The position numbers and the translations under genes were made by a program. 63,345 nt of DNA from Pullulanibacillus pueri (lineage in GTDB: Bacteria > Bacillota > Bacilli > Bacillales > Sporolactobacillaceae): contig NZ_BMFV01000028.1 of assembly GCF_014639255.1 (NCBI RefSeq), positions 1-63,345 on the forward strand, given 5' to 3'. This document shows positions 51,443 to 60,002 of this stretch, piece by piece (position 1 is the first letter of the stretch; every line of letters begins with the position of its first letter). Below the pieces are notes generated by a model. The model made no database searches and was not told the origin of the DNA. It saw only the letters and a program-made list of their open reading frames with translations.

Positions 51443-51733
51443 TTATGCTTCTTTTGCTACAGGATAAACACTGACTTGCTTGCGGTCACGTCCAAGACGT
51501 TCGAACTTAACAACACCATCTACTTTTGCGTAAAGAGTGTCATCTCCACCGCGGCCAACATTATTCCCAGGGTAAATCTTAGTCCCACGTTGACGATAAA
51601 GAATGGAACCACCTGTAACGAACTGTCCATCAGCACGCTTGGCACCAAGACGTTTTGAAATGGAGTCACGTCCGTTTTTAGTACTACCTACCCCTTTTTT
51701 CGAAGCGAAAAATTGAATATCAAGTTTAAGCAC
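51443..51733 (-). CDS. rpmA: 50S ribosomal protein L27 with Prp-cleaved N-terminus
   Basis: 96 aa from a GTG at 51733, which follows AAGGAGGTGG. It starts [19 protein letters not shown]: the LxLDxQFFA extension is the Firmicutes form removed by the cysteine protease Prp after FFA, so mature L27 begins at Ser-Lys-Lys. The extension must be removed because the L27 tail reaches the peptidyl transferase centre. The GTG lies inside the end of prp (eight-base overlap). Confidence 0.96.
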   Translation of the reverse strand: MLKLDIQFFASKKGVGSTKNGRDSISKRLGAKRADGQFVTGGSILYRQRGTKIYPGNNVGRGGDDTLYAKVDGVVKFERLGRDRKQVSVYPVAKEA

Positions 51734-52079
51734 GTTTTCCACCTCCTTGACGATCATTTACTTGTATATGTTCAGAGTATGAAGCCTCAATCGTTCTCAA
51801 AGAAGAAAGCATCCCTTCAAGTAACAATGTCACTTGTTCTCGGGAATTATTTTGAATACTCTCTGGAATGGAACAGGAAAGATAACCACCATCTTCCGAC
51901 TGCTCTATGTCTAATGCTACTCCACACAATTCTTCCACAGCATTAACAGCACCAAAAGTGACTGCAGAAACACCAGCACAAATGAGATCATAGCCGTACG
52001 GCCCTGCCTCAGCATGGCCCGTAATCGTCACTGTTTGAAGTTCGCGTTCATGAGTTCGCTTCACTTGGACCTGAATCAT
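51726..52079 (-). CDS. prp: Ribosomal-processing cysteine protease Prp (YsxB)
   Basis: 117 aa. Removes the N-terminal extension of L27. The catalytic dyad is in the expected positions, H22 (TGHAEAG) and C34 (DLICAGVSA), the same numbers as in Staphylococcus aureus Prp. It lies between rplU (14-base gap) and rpmA (overlap), so enzyme and substrate are translated together. Confidence 0.95.
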   Translation of the reverse strand: MIQVQVKRTHERELQTVTITGHAEAGPYGYDLICAGVSAVTFGAVNAVEELCGVALDIEQSEDGGYLSCSIPESIQNNSREQVTLLLEGMLSSLRTIEASYSEHIQVNDRQGGGKRA

Positions 52080-52093
52080 ATCATTTACCCTAC

Positions 52094-52402
52094 TTATGCG
52101 TTGATTTTTTCAACAGTAACCTTCGTGTAAGGCTGACGATGACCTTGCTTACGACGATAATTTTTTCTTTTCTTGAACTTGAAAACGACGATTTTTTCGC
52201 CTTTTCCATGCTCAGCTACTTTAGCAGTAACCGTAGCTCCTTCAACGGTAGGCTGTCCAACTTTGACTTCGTCTCCTCCTACGAAAAGAACTTGATCAAA
52301 AGTTACAGTCTCACCTGGTTCTACTGGCAATTTTTCGATAAAGAGTGTTTGACCCTCTTCAACTTTCAATTGCTTACCACCTGTTTCAATGATTGCGTAC
52401 AT
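52094..52402 (-). CDS. rplU: 50S ribosomal protein L21
   Basis: 102-aa ribosomal protein that binds 23S r[14 protein letters not shown] at the start and the basic C-terminal [19 protein letters not shown] segment are signatures. First gene of rplU-prp-rpmA, behind an L21 leader and a SigA promoter. The AGGAGGTG before the ATG is strong. Confidence 0.98.
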   Translation of the reverse strand: MYAIIETGGKQLKVEEGQTLFIEKLPVEPGETVTFDQVLFVGGDEVKVGQPTVEGATVTAKVAEHGKGEKIVVFKFKKRKNYRRKQGHRQPYTKVTVEKINA

Positions 52403-52505
52403 ACTGGCACCTCCTCTATTTTCTCAGACTCGCCAGGACAGGTATCCATATCGGCATTTTAAAACCCATCTTGCGCGGTTGGAGCCGGTGCTCCTAAAGT
52501 CTAAC
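52403..52505 (-). promoter_or_regulatory. Probable L21 (rplU) autoregulatory leader
   Basis: About 100 transcribed bases before rplU containing a GGAGCACCGGCTCC stem, GCGCAAGATGGG and a GGATACCTGTCCTGGC segment. Its position and size fit the L21 leader of Bacillales, thought to bind L21. Structure was judged by eye. Confidence 0.65.
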
Positions 52506-52511
52506 GTTAGA

Positions 52512-52541
52512 ATCATACCATATTATTTTTCCTACTGTCAA
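52512..52541 (-). promoter_or_regulatory. SigA promoter of rplU-prp-rpmA
   Basis: TTGACA (52536-52541), 18-base spacer and TATGAT (52512-52517) on the minus strand. Confidence 0.82.
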
Positions 52542-52575
52542 TATACTATAAAAAACGTCTTGCATTACGGATGAG

Positions 52576-53424
52576 TTACACTAATAAATGTCCAATGCTA
52601 TGATGATAAAGGTGTCTATTAAAGTAAGCTTCAAGAACTAATTTTTCATCAATTTCCTTATGATTTGTTGGTCCTTTGACCACAATTCTGTGCAATTTAT
52701 CCTTATAAAAACCTTCTAGTATTTCTGTCAATGTTGTCTCTGGTGTGACCAAAAGTGTTTTTTCTTTAAATGAACGCGTTTTGCTATCTCGCCACCGTTC
52801 AAGTAAAAACCGCATAAAAACATAGCGTTGATGCCTCCATTCATTAATAATTGTGAAGGTCAAAAACCCAGCGATAATGAAGAAATTCAATAAAAAGGCC
52901 TGTAAGAACACAATCCAAACAGAAAGTACGACTAAAAAGAGTAACGAGCAAAGTAAAGAATAACGATAGGCTAATCGATAAGGGAAGCGCTTCGAAAAAA
53001 TAAGCATAATGATCTTTCCGCCATCTAGCGGCCAGATTGGAAGCAAATTAAAAATAAGAATCATTTCATTGCGTTCTATAAACATGGCATGATTGGCCTC
53101 ATTCCAATAAGGGGTCATGAGCAATAGATGCGACACTAATGGTAACCACAAATGTTGGAAGGGTCCCGCTAAAGTCACAATAAGTTCTTCCTTAAATGAG
53201 CGTGTACCATGCTCATCCACTTTAGCGACACCACCAAAGGGTAAAAGTTCAACCGATGTTAATCTCCAGCCAAACTTAAGTGCTGCCAAAGCATGGCCCA
53301 TCTCATGGACGATAACAATAAAAAAGACGGTGATAACATCCCAGAATTGTCCTGTAAGAATGCCAGTACCGAACACGATCCAAAAGACAGGATGAATATG
53401 AAATTTCCCTTTAAAGCCCTTCAT
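52576..53424 (-). CDS. spoIVFB: Stage IV sporulation intramembrane metalloprotease SpoIVFB
   Basis: Site-2-type protease in the mother-cell engulfment membrane that cuts pro-SigK. 282 aa with about six helices in the first 200 residues. The zinc site is HEMGH at 40-44 and the third ligand D134 in NLLPIWPLDGG. The C-terminal cytoplasmic CBS-like part (about 200-282) binds substrate and ATP. It starts at the base where the spoIVFA stop ends (ATGA-type overlap at 53424), giving a coupled spoIVFA-spoIVFB pair. Confidence 0.95.
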   Translation of the reverse strand: MKGFKGKFHIHPVFWIVFGTGILTGQFWDVITVFFIVIVHEMGHALAALKFGWRLTSVELLPFGGVAKVDEHGTRSFKEELIVTLAGPFQHLWLPLVSHLLLMTPYWNEANHAMFIERNEMILIFNLLPIWPLDGGKIIMLIFSKRFPYRLAYRYSLLCSLLFLVVLSVWIVFLQAFLLNFFIIAGFLTFTIINEWRHQRYVFMRFLLERWRDSKTRSFKEKTLLVTPETTLTEILEGFYKDKLHRIVVKGPTNHKEIDEKLVLEAYFNRHLYHHSIGHLLV

Positions 53425-54182
53425 CAGTGAGCAATCACCTGGATGGGGTCAACAAATTTGTCGCCATTTTTAAGAGCAAAATAAAAGGTCCCATTATCTC
53501 CACTAGCATCTGCTGTCACAGTCCCAATCTTCTGTCCTTTTTTCACCGTATCATATTGCTTTACATCAACACTTTTGAGTTTGCCATACCATGATTCCTT
53601 GCCATCTTCATGTTGAACAACAACTGTTTTTCCAATGTCATCTTTTTTACCTACTGAAATAACGATCCCACTACTCACGGCTTCGACAACCGCATTCGAT
53701 TGCGTACGATAGGTGACCCCTTTTTTGGCCGTTGAAAATTGTTCAGTCACCGTCCCACTTACAGGGACTGCAAAATCTTGATTCCCTTTTTGTTTAGAAG
53801 TTACTTCTGTTTTTCCATCTTTTTGATTCATCGGCAGAAAAGCTAAGGGCTCTCCAAACATTTTTTCATACCAACCGGAAACCACAGTAAAATTCATTTC
53901 TTTTGTCAGGGTCTTTTGAACGAGCTGCTTTGCACTTGGATAATCCGCAAAGACATGCGTTTTATACATTAAGGCGCCACCTAAGACTAAAATTGCTGCC
54001 ACAAAGCATTTAATAATAAAGAGGTTCATATTAAATAACGGATGACCTGAGGAAGGTGATTGGGGTAAGTTCGAGTGATCATGACGACCACTGGGAGCAT
54101 TACCAGTGGGTTGCCGTTGTTTCGTATTCATTTGCCGAGTACGTAATTTATGTCGTCTTTTAATCTCATTGATTTCATTCAT
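53424..54182 (-). CDS. spoIVFA: Stage IV sporulation protein SpoIVFA
   Basis: 252 aa from ATG 54182 (GGAGGAG upstream); a longer frame lacks a site and has a composition unlike SpoIVFA. Cytoplasmic basic head, one helix at about 53-73, and an extracytoplasmic M23-like domain (about 130-252; GTVTEQFSTAKKGVTYRTQ and KGQKIGTV). The usual GxHLHFE of active M23 peptidases is replaced by GTFYFALKNG, so it is not an enzyme. It anchors and inhibits SpoIVFB until SpoIVB cleaves it. A SigE promoter precedes it. Confidence 0.93.
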   Translation of the reverse strand: MNEINEIKRRHKLRTRQMNTKQRQPTGNAPSGRHDHSNLPQSPSSGHPLFNMNLFIIKCFVAAILVLGGALMYKTHVFADYPSAKQLVQKTLTKEMNFTVVSGWYEKMFGEPLAFLPMNQKDGKTEVTSKQKGNQDFAVPVSGTVTEQFSTAKKGVTYRTQSNAVVEAVSSGIVISVGKKDDIGKTVVVQHEDGKESWYGKLKSVDVKQYDTVKKGQKIGTVTADASGDNGTFYFALKNGDKFVDPIQVIAH

Positions 54183-54215
54183 CAGCGCCACTCCTCCGCG
54201 TCCACTTTTTATTAC

Positions 54216-54245
54216 AATGTATGAACAAGCAGGACAAGTTATGAC
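54216..54245 (-). promoter_or_regulatory. SigE promoter of spoIVFAB
   Basis: GTCATAAC (54238-54245), 14-base spacer, CATACATT (54216-54223) on the minus strand: a perfect -10 (CATACANT) and a near-perfect -35. spoIVF is SigE-dependent in B. subtilis. Confidence 0.82.
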
Positions 54246-54330
54246 ACTAACGGAGACAAATGAAGAAAGAAAAAGTGGAGATCGGATAGCCCCTCCCCGA
54301 GAAGCTTGCCATCTATCCCACCTCACAAAA

Positions 54331-54363
54331 TAAAAAAAGAGACCATTTTAATAGATCTCTTTT
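54331..54363 (-). terminator. Terminator after minD
   Basis: AAAGAGATC / GGTCTCTTTTTTTAT on the minus strand, ending the mreBCD-minCD transcript 33 bases past the minD stop. Confidence 0.88.
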
Positions 54364-54395
54364 GCTTCATAACTCTATACAAATGCCAAGGTTCT

Positions 54396-55193
54396 TTAAC
54401 GCATCCCTAGCATCTTTTTAACTTTTTTAAAAAACCCTTTGTTCTCATCAAGAGACATAAGCGGGACTGATTCACCTAGTATACGCCGGGCAATATTCCG
54501 ATAAGCGATTGAGGCCCGGGAAGAAGGATTCAAAGCAATTGGCTCACCTTTATTGGATGCCGAAATCACTTCTTCATCATCAACGACAACACCCAAAAGG
54601 TCTACAGCGAGGACGTCTAAAATTTCATCAATTTCTAACATTCCGCCTGTTTTAACCATATGATTACGAATCCTATTAATAATTAATCTTGGAGAACTAA
54701 TGTTAGGTTCTTTCTCTAGGAGTCCAATAATCCGATCAGCATCACGAACGGCTGAATTTTCTGGGGTAGTGACCACAATAGAGTGATCAGCTCCAGCGAT
54801 AGCGTTTTTAAATCCTTGTTCAATGCCAGCAGGGCAATCAATGAGGACATAATCAAAGTCTCTTTTCAATTCATCAATGATCGCCTTCATTTGTTCAGGT
54901 TGAATAGATGTTTTGTCTTTAGCTTGCGCTGCAGGCACCAATTTTAAGCACTCAAACCGCTTATCCTTAATTAAGGTTTGACTTAATTTACAGCGCCCCT
55001 CCGCGACATCGACGATATCATAAATGATTCTGTTTTCCAGTCCCATTATGACATCTAAATTTCTAAGTCCAATATCTGTATCAACCAAACAGACCTTTTT
55101 ATTTTGGAGAGCTAATGCTGTACCAATATTTGCGGTGGTTGTTGTTTTACCAACTCCACCTTTTCCTGATGTAATAACAATTGCTTCCCCCAT
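54396..55193 (-). CDS. minD: Septum site-determining protein MinD
   Basis: 265 aa. Membrane-bound ATPase that recruits MinC to block FtsZ assembly at wrong sites. Deviant Walker A SGKGGVGKTT near residues 9-18 with the signature Lys; DTDIGLRNLD; DYVLIDCPAG (Walker B); and the C-terminal amphipathic helix KGFFKKVKKMLGM that binds the membrane. It follows minC by 15 bases. Confidence 0.98.
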   Translation of the reverse strand: MGEAIVITSGKGGVGKTTTTANIGTALALQNKKVCLVDTDIGLRNLDVIMGLENRIIYDIVDVAEGRCKLSQTLIKDKRFECLKLVPAAQAKDKTSIQPEQMKAIIDELKRDFDYVLIDCPAGIEQGFKNAIAGADHSIVVTTPENSAVRDADRIIGLLEKEPNISSPRLIINRIRNHMVKTGGMLEIDEILDVLAVDLLGVVVDDEEVISASNKGEPIALNPSSRASIAYRNIARRILGESVPLMSLDENKGFFKKVKKMLGMR

Positions 55194-55208
55194 GTCAGTT
55201 TCACCTCT

Positions 55209-55883
55209 CTATGACCTCTTGGTGGATTCCAGTGATCTCCGAAATAATGATTGCAAACGATCAACGGAAATGGTTCCCGTATTATGATCGACGTAGGCAA
55301 ATTCCATCACATGGGTCCCTTCACCATTGGGATCCGGGTCTCTACTGATAACATCTGCAATCATCAATTGTGATGGTTTCATAAGAGATGCTGTAATCAC
55401 CTTATCATCCTGTCCAGAATAACCCGCATGAGCAATACCTCTCAAAGCGCCCATAACATAAATATTCCCCGTAGCTATTATTTTGCCGCCAGGATTTACA
55501 TCACCAATTAATAATATATCCCCATCTACCCTTACTTCTTGTCCAGAACGAATATACTGGGTAAGCGTCGTTAATTGCTGTTGCTTGACTTTTTCCTCAA
55601 CTTGTTCTGCTGTAAAAACATTAGAAGAAATTTCAGCGACGAAAAGCTGCTTTTCTTCACGAATAATTTTGTGTATCTCTTTTCGATCTTCCTCTGTTAA
55701 GTAGCGATTGCCCGCCTCGACCTTAACCGATATAAGCGGATCATCATGGTAATATGTCCCTTGAACTGACAGTTTGGTCTTTAACTCTGCAATAAGTTGT
55801 TCAAAGGAACAACGGTCATCAAGAGATAGGATCAGCCCGTCTTTCTTTCCTTTAATTGTTACAAGTGGTTGTTTATTTGCCAT
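55209..55883 (-). CDS. minC: Septum site-determining protein MinC
   Basis: 224 aa. Inhibits FtsZ polymerisation. The N-terminal domain (about 1-100, KKDGLILSLDDRCSFEQLI) contacts FtsZ, and the C-terminal beta-helix (about 110-224) has the conserved RSGQEVRVDGDILLIGDVNPGG and GNIYVMGALRGIAHAG and binds MinD. It starts 182 bases after mreD, in the mreBCD-minCD cluster. Confidence 0.95.
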   Translation of the reverse strand: MANKQPLVTIKGKKDGLILSLDDRCSFEQLIAELKTKLSVQGTYYHDDPLISVKVEAGNRYLTEEDRKEIHKIIREEKQLFVAEISSNVFTAEQVEEKVKQQQLTTLTQYIRSGQEVRVDGDILLIGDVNPGGKIIATGNIYVMGALRGIAHAGYSGQDDKVITASLMKPSQLMIADVISRDPDPNGEGTHVMEFAYVDHNTGTISVDRLQSLFRRSLESTKRS

Positions 55884-55976
55884 CTGTTGATCACCTCTGG
55901 CACTCTATATAAATGTTTCGACACTCCATCAGAATTATCCTTTTTTCCAAAGGAAATGATTGATTTTTTTGCGTAG

Positions 55977-55997
55977 ATTTTGTGAGGATCACAAAAT
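55977..55997. other. Perfect 9-bp inverted repeat upstream of minC
   Basis: ATTTTGTGA, GGA, TCACAAAAT: nine-base arms with a three-base centre, about 94-114 bases before the minC start. It could be an operator or a small hairpin; no T-run follows it. The rest of 55884-56065 shows nothing recognisable. Confidence 0.5.
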
Positions 55998-56065
55998 AAG
56001 GTTGAGCGATCACTAACTCAAACTATTGCTCTCACTCAAGCTTACCCCACTACCTGTTTAATAAG

Positions 56066-56572
56066 CTAACGATCCTTTAATGCACCCATCATCTTTTTAA
56101 ATGGATAGAATACAATAATAGCAAAGACTGTATTTAAAATAAGTGTTGGTGATAAATGCTGTTGTGTATAAGCAATAAAATTTTGGTTCGCCATCCCAAT
56201 AAGAGTGTAGACACCATATACCTCAAGGTCAAGCATGATTGTAGCCAACATGGAAACAATGACAACAATAATCAGATGTTGATTAAAATGCATCCCTAAT
56301 AACAATATCAGATAAGCGGTTAGAGTGATACAAAACGCATAGACACCCCAGACATTCGTATAAATAACATCGGTAAGAAACCCAAAAATAACCGCATATC
56401 TTAAGGCCACAGCTTTGGAATAAAAAATACCGATCATAAGAACAGTGATAAGGATAAAATAAGGGGCTGCCACTAAGTCATACCCATAACTCTTGAGCGA
56501 GAAAACTTGCATAACCGTCCCTTGTAATAGGAAACAAATAAATAGGATGATGAAAAGTTTCACCTGATTCAC
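56066..56572 (-). CDS. mreD: Rod shape-determining protein MreD
   Basis: 168-aa polytopic membrane protein (about five helices) of the elongasome. Typical opening VKLFIILFICFLLQGTVMQV (MreD-like QGT and later SKAVALRYAVIFGFLTDVIYT). It overlaps mreC by four bases (ATGA), so the two are coupled. Confidence 0.93.
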   Translation of the reverse strand: MNQVKLFIILFICFLLQGTVMQVFSLKSYGYDLVAAPYFILITVLMIGIFYSKAVALRYAVIFGFLTDVIYTNVWGVYAFCITLTAYLILLLGMHFNQHLIIVVIVSMLATIMLDLEVYGVYTLIGMANQNFIAYTQQHLSPTLILNTVFAIIVFYPFKKMMGALKDR

Positions 56573-57447
56573 TGACCATTTTCCCCTTTCGAATCGGTTC
56601 CAGAATCAGCTGTTTTGCGCTCAAGAATATTGACAAAGTCAAGTCTATTTACAGCTGCCGCAGGTTCAATTTCCGCAACTTTAGTTAAGCCATAATTATC
56701 GGTCCCTACACTTTTGACCTTTCCAATAAGCAACCCTTTTGGATAGACATTCCCCATTCCTGAGGTAACGACTTCATCACCCTTCTTAATTTTAGCCTTT
56801 ATATCAATCTTCTTAAATAAAAGGACATTTTTGTCCGCATCATAGCCCTCGATCATGCCATTCACTTGATCCTTATTTTGAACTTCAGCAGCAATTTGAT
56901 TATTGCTCTTCGGATCAGTAATTAGTGTGACGGTGCTCGAGAACTGACTCACTGCTGTTACTTTTCCTATAAAGCCTTCAGCGGTCACAACAGGCCAGCC
57001 ATTTTGGATCCCTTGTTGTTTTCCCTTATTTACAGTAATTTGCTGATTCCAACCATCAAAGGAGCGAGCGCTAACCATTGCAACATGACGATTATAGGCA
57101 TCTATATCCGCAACACTGTCAATATGTAGCTGTTTTTTTAACGATGTGTACTGTTCTTGTAGGTTATCATAATTCGCATGTAATTGGGCATAATCCCGTA
57201 GATGTTTTTTTAAGGTCTTGTTTTCTTCATAGACATTACGAATATCATTAACGTTCTCAAAGAAACCCGCTACATATTGAGCGGGTCTATTGAACACAAC
57301 TTGAAAAAAACCTACCGTATCATGAACAAATTGCTCTGGCCAGGACAGCTTCTCACGCTCTTTTAAAGAAAAACCAACGAGAGCCACAAGGAAAATTAGA
57401 CTTGCTAATAATATTATTAATTTTTTGTTTGAAAAAAAGGGTGGCAT
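56569..57447 (-). CDS. mreC: Rod shape-determining protein MreC
   Basis: 292 aa. Bitopic protein linking MreB to cell-wall synthases. One helix at about 8-25, a coiled coil at about 68-108 (ENKTLKKHLRDYAQLHANY), then the two-lobed beta-barrel with SFDGWNQQITVNKGKQQGI, GMGNVYPKGLLIGKV and a PAAAVNRLDFVNIL end. Between mreB (18 bases upstream) and mreD (overlap). Confidence 0.95.
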   Translation of the reverse strand: MPPFFSNKKLIILLASLIFLVALVGFSLKEREKLSWPEQFVHDTVGFFQVVFNRPAQYVAGFFENVNDIRNVYEENKTLKKHLRDYAQLHANYDNLQEQYTSLKKQLHIDSVADIDAYNRHVAMVSARSFDGWNQQITVNKGKQQGIQNGWPVVTAEGFIGKVTAVSQFSSTVTLITDPKSNNQIAAEVQNKDQVNGMIEGYDADKNVLLFKKIDIKAKIKKGDEVVTSGMGNVYPKGLLIGKVKSVGTDNYGLTKVAEIEPAAAVNRLDFVNILERKTADSGTDSKGENGQ

Positions 57448-57465
57448 GTTGACACCTACTTCACA

Positions 57466-58491
57466 TTACTTTGATCTTGATCTTGACGTAATACCTGCTC
57501 TTGATTTAAAGACCGTTAGATTTTCTAATGCACGACCTGTTCCAATAGCAACACAATCCATTGGATTTTCAGCAATAATGACCGGCATCTGAGTCTCTTC
57601 TCCTAAGATCCGGTCCAAATTCCGAAGCAACGCCCCTCCACCTGTTAAGACAATGCCTCTATCCATAATATCAGCTGCAAGTTCCGGAGGCGTGTTTTCC
57701 AATGTATTCTTAACCGCATCAATAATCTGAGCAACCGTATCTCTTAGAGCTTCTGAAATTTCGTCAGAGGTCACATTAATGGTTTTTGGAAGGCCTGTTA
57801 ACAGATCTCGCCCTCGAATTTCCATGCTTTCAGATTCTTCAGGTTTTCCAGCTGAACCGATTTGTAACTTCAATTGTTCAGCCGTTCTTTCTCCAATCAT
57901 CAAATTGTACGTTTTCTTGATGTACTGAATAATATCATCATCCATTTCATCCCCAGCAACACGGACCGACTGACTGGTGACAATACCGCCTAAGGATATA
58001 ATCGCCACCTCTGTTGTTCCACCACCAATATCAACGACCATACTTCCTGTCGGTTCCCACACAGGGAGATCCGCACCAATGGCAGCAGCAAAAGGCTCTT
58101 CAATCGTGAAGGCATCCTTAGCACCTGCCTGCTTAATAGCGTCCTCAACCGCACGCTTCTCAACGGCAGTAATACCTGAGGGAACACCAACCATCACATT
58201 AGGCTTGCGACCAAAGATCGATTTTTTATAAGCTTGTTTAATAAAATATTTTAACATGGTCGCCGTGGTTTCAAAATCCGCAATCACACCATCGCGAAGC
58301 GGTCGCTGAGCCACAATGTTTCCTGGCGTACGACCAATCATATTTTTAGCAGAATTCCCCACGGCTTCAATCGTTTCCGTATCCGTTCGTTTGGCCACTA
58401 CGGAAGGCTCCCGGAGGATAACCCCTTTTCCTTTAACATATACAAGCGTATTCGCTGTACCGAGATCAATACCCATATCTCTGGATAACAT
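57466..58491 (-). CDS. mreB: Cell shape-determining actin homologue MreB
   Basis: 341 aa. Forms membrane-bound filaments that orient wall synthesis. Phosphate 1 [12 protein letters not shown] (about 7-18), phosphate 2 [11 protein letters not shown], adenosine site [14 protein letters not shown]. Its sequence and the mreC-mreD neighbours point to MreB rather than Mbl or MreBH. First gene of mreBCD-minCD; radC ends 72 bases upstream. Confidence 0.97.
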   Translation of the reverse strand: MLSRDMGIDLGTANTLVYVKGKGVILREPSVVAKRTDTETIEAVGNSAKNMIGRTPGNIVAQRPLRDGVIADFETTATMLKYFIKQAYKKSIFGRKPNVMVGVPSGITAVEKRAVEDAIKQAGAKDAFTIEEPFAAAIGADLPVWEPTGSMVVDIGGGTTEVAIISLGGIVTSQSVRVAGDEMDDDIIQYIKKTYNLMIGERTAEQLKLQIGSAGKPEESESMEIRGRDLLTGLPKTINVTSDEISEALRDTVAQIIDAVKNTLENTPPELAADIMDRGIVLTGGGALLRNLDRILGEETQMPVIIAENPMDCVAIGTGRALENLTVFKSRAGITSRSRSK

Positions 58492-58563
58492 CTATGTAAA
58501 CTCCCTTCATGTTGCAAAACTCATAAAGTAAATTATAGCCTAAAGTTCATTAAATGAATAGTC

Positions 58564-59253
58564 TCATACAACACCTTTTTCTTTGAGACTAATAAATTTT
58601 CGATCTCCTATCACAATATGGTCAAGAACATCAATGCCAAGCAACATTCCACACTCAACAAGACGTTTTGTCACATCAATATCTTCTCTACTCGGTGTTG
58701 GATCCCCACTTGGATGGTTGTGAAAACAAATAATGGAGGCCGCAGAACGTTTAAGCGCTTCTTTAAAAACCTCTCTTGGATGGACAATGGAGGCATTTAA
58801 ACTCCCGATAAATACCGTTTGGCGATGAATGACCTGGTTTTTTGTACTCAGATAAAGGCACACAAAATGTTCCTGAGTAAGAAATCGCATATCTTCCATC
58901 ACATATTTTGCCCCATCTTGTGGAGAGCGAATGATATAATGCTCATCATCCCATTCCCTCATCAAGCGTTTACCCAACTCAAGTGTGGCTTGAATCTCGA
59001 CGGCTTTCGTCTTACCAATCCCTTTAATCTCCATAAGTTCTTCCACTGTCGCCATTTTAAGCCTCTTAAGTCCACCAAAAGTATTGAGAACACGTCCTGC
59101 AAGCTGGATGACGGATTCCTCTCTTGACCCCGTTCTTAAAACGATGGATAACAACTCTTGATTGGACAATCGTCCAGCACCTTCTTTCAAAAGGCGTTCT
59201 CTAGGGCGTTCTTCCTTAGGCACATCACGGACCATGAGCATTGACTTTGTCAA
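58564..59253 (-). CDS. radC: RadC family JAB-domain protein (YsxA)
   Basis: 229 aa, TTG start at 59253 with AAGGAGGAG five bases upstream. Helix-hairpin-helix region (ELMEIKGIGKTKAVEIQA, about 68-85) and a JAB/MPN metalloprotease-like domain with the JAMM motif HNHPSGDPTPSREDID (about 175-190). Despite the name, its role in repair is unsupported and remains unknown. In B. subtilis maf lies upstream; here it is absent. Confidence 0.92.
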   Translation of the reverse strand: MTKSMLMVRDVPKEERPRERLLKEGAGRLSNQELLSIVLRTGSREESVIQLAGRVLNTFGGLKRLKMATVEELMEIKGIGKTKAVEIQATLELGKRLMREWDDEHYIIRSPQDGAKYVMEDMRFLTQEHFVCLYLSTKNQVIHRQTVFIGSLNASIVHPREVFKEALKRSAASIICFHNHPSGDPTPSREDIDVTKRLVECGMLLGIDVLDHIVIGDRKFISLKEKGVV

Positions 59254-59270
59254 CTTAACTCCTCCTTATA

Positions 59271-59462
59271 CTATGTGTCCAACGCATGAAGAAAGAAATT
59301 CTCATCAGTATATTGAACACGATCTTCTTCTGTCCCATGACTGACAAGGTGTCTGCAGTAAAACAACCCCTCAATTTGGCTTGGACTTTTCATTCCAACA
59401 ACGTATCCATCTTTAAAAAGGTTCATAACGGAGTATAGGCAATAGGAGAAAAAATAACGCAA
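59271..59462 (-). CDS. Short unidentified ORF upstream of radC
   Basis: A frame of up to 63 codons (51 from the ATG at 59426) ending 18 bases before the radC start. The last 40 residues (QIEGLFYCRHLVSHGTEEDR, then VQYTDENFFLHALDT) look protein-like, but no ribosome-binding site precedes either ATG and I do not recognise it. It may be the 3' remnant of a gene lost where maf normally stands. Confidence 0.3.
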   Translation of the reverse strand: MRYFFSYCLYSVMNLFKDGYVVGMKSPSQIEGLFYCRHLVSHGTEEDRVQYTDENFFLHALDT

Positions 59463-60002
59463 TCACACTTGAGACCTTCAAAGCTTGAACATCAGTAATT
59501 AAAAGTGTTGGGAATTCAAAAATAGTGAGTGAGATTAAATTAAGTGACTAGGATTAGAAGGATAGTCAATGGAAAATATTGAGATTGGCGAGCCATTGCT
59601 GGGGCGTTTAACTGTTAACTCCAATTTAACGTATCCACACCATTTTGTCACGCAAAAAAAGACATAATCCTTCAAACTTCACAGCTATTTTCACTCTTAA
59701 TAAAAGGTTTCGTCAAAACTCTCGTTTTTATGACATTAATCACTAAAAGTTTATGAAGAAACCACATTGAATGATCAAGAGCGATTATTTTCCCCAGGTG
59801 GGATCTATAAGATTTTTGCCAAAAAAAGAGGACGACAACATCATCCCCACAATGGTTCACTATATAATAGACAGATAAAAAAATATGGCGAAAAGCATGC
59901 CGAGTCCCTATTCAGTTAGGTATTAAAATGCTTTTCACCAAAAGGCAGCATCAGCACCGTCCTGATGAACAGAATTCTATGCTTGCTGATTCATTAAAAA
60001 GT
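59463..60002. other. Intergenic between the radC region and spoIIB, with R3 repeat
   Basis: No convincing gene. A 62-codon minus frame (59672-59860) has no ribosome-binding site. The R3 repeat is at 59886-59950, followed by TCAGCACCGTCCTGATGAAC, the same tail as R1 at 2525. GTGACTAGG-type AT-rich sequence fills the remainder. Confidence 0.6.
59886..59950. repeat. R3 repeat, copy 2
   Basis: GGCGAAAAGCATGCCGAGTC, ATTCAGTTAGGTATTAAAAT, GCTTTTCACCAAAAGGC. Clear match to 2309-2372. Confidence 0.7.

Noticed and set aside
59672..59860. Minus-strand frame of 62 codons (YRSHLGKIIALDHSMWFLHK)
   Set aside because: It has some protein-like look and might be an IS relic, but I cannot place it in a family, and it has no ribosome-binding site.
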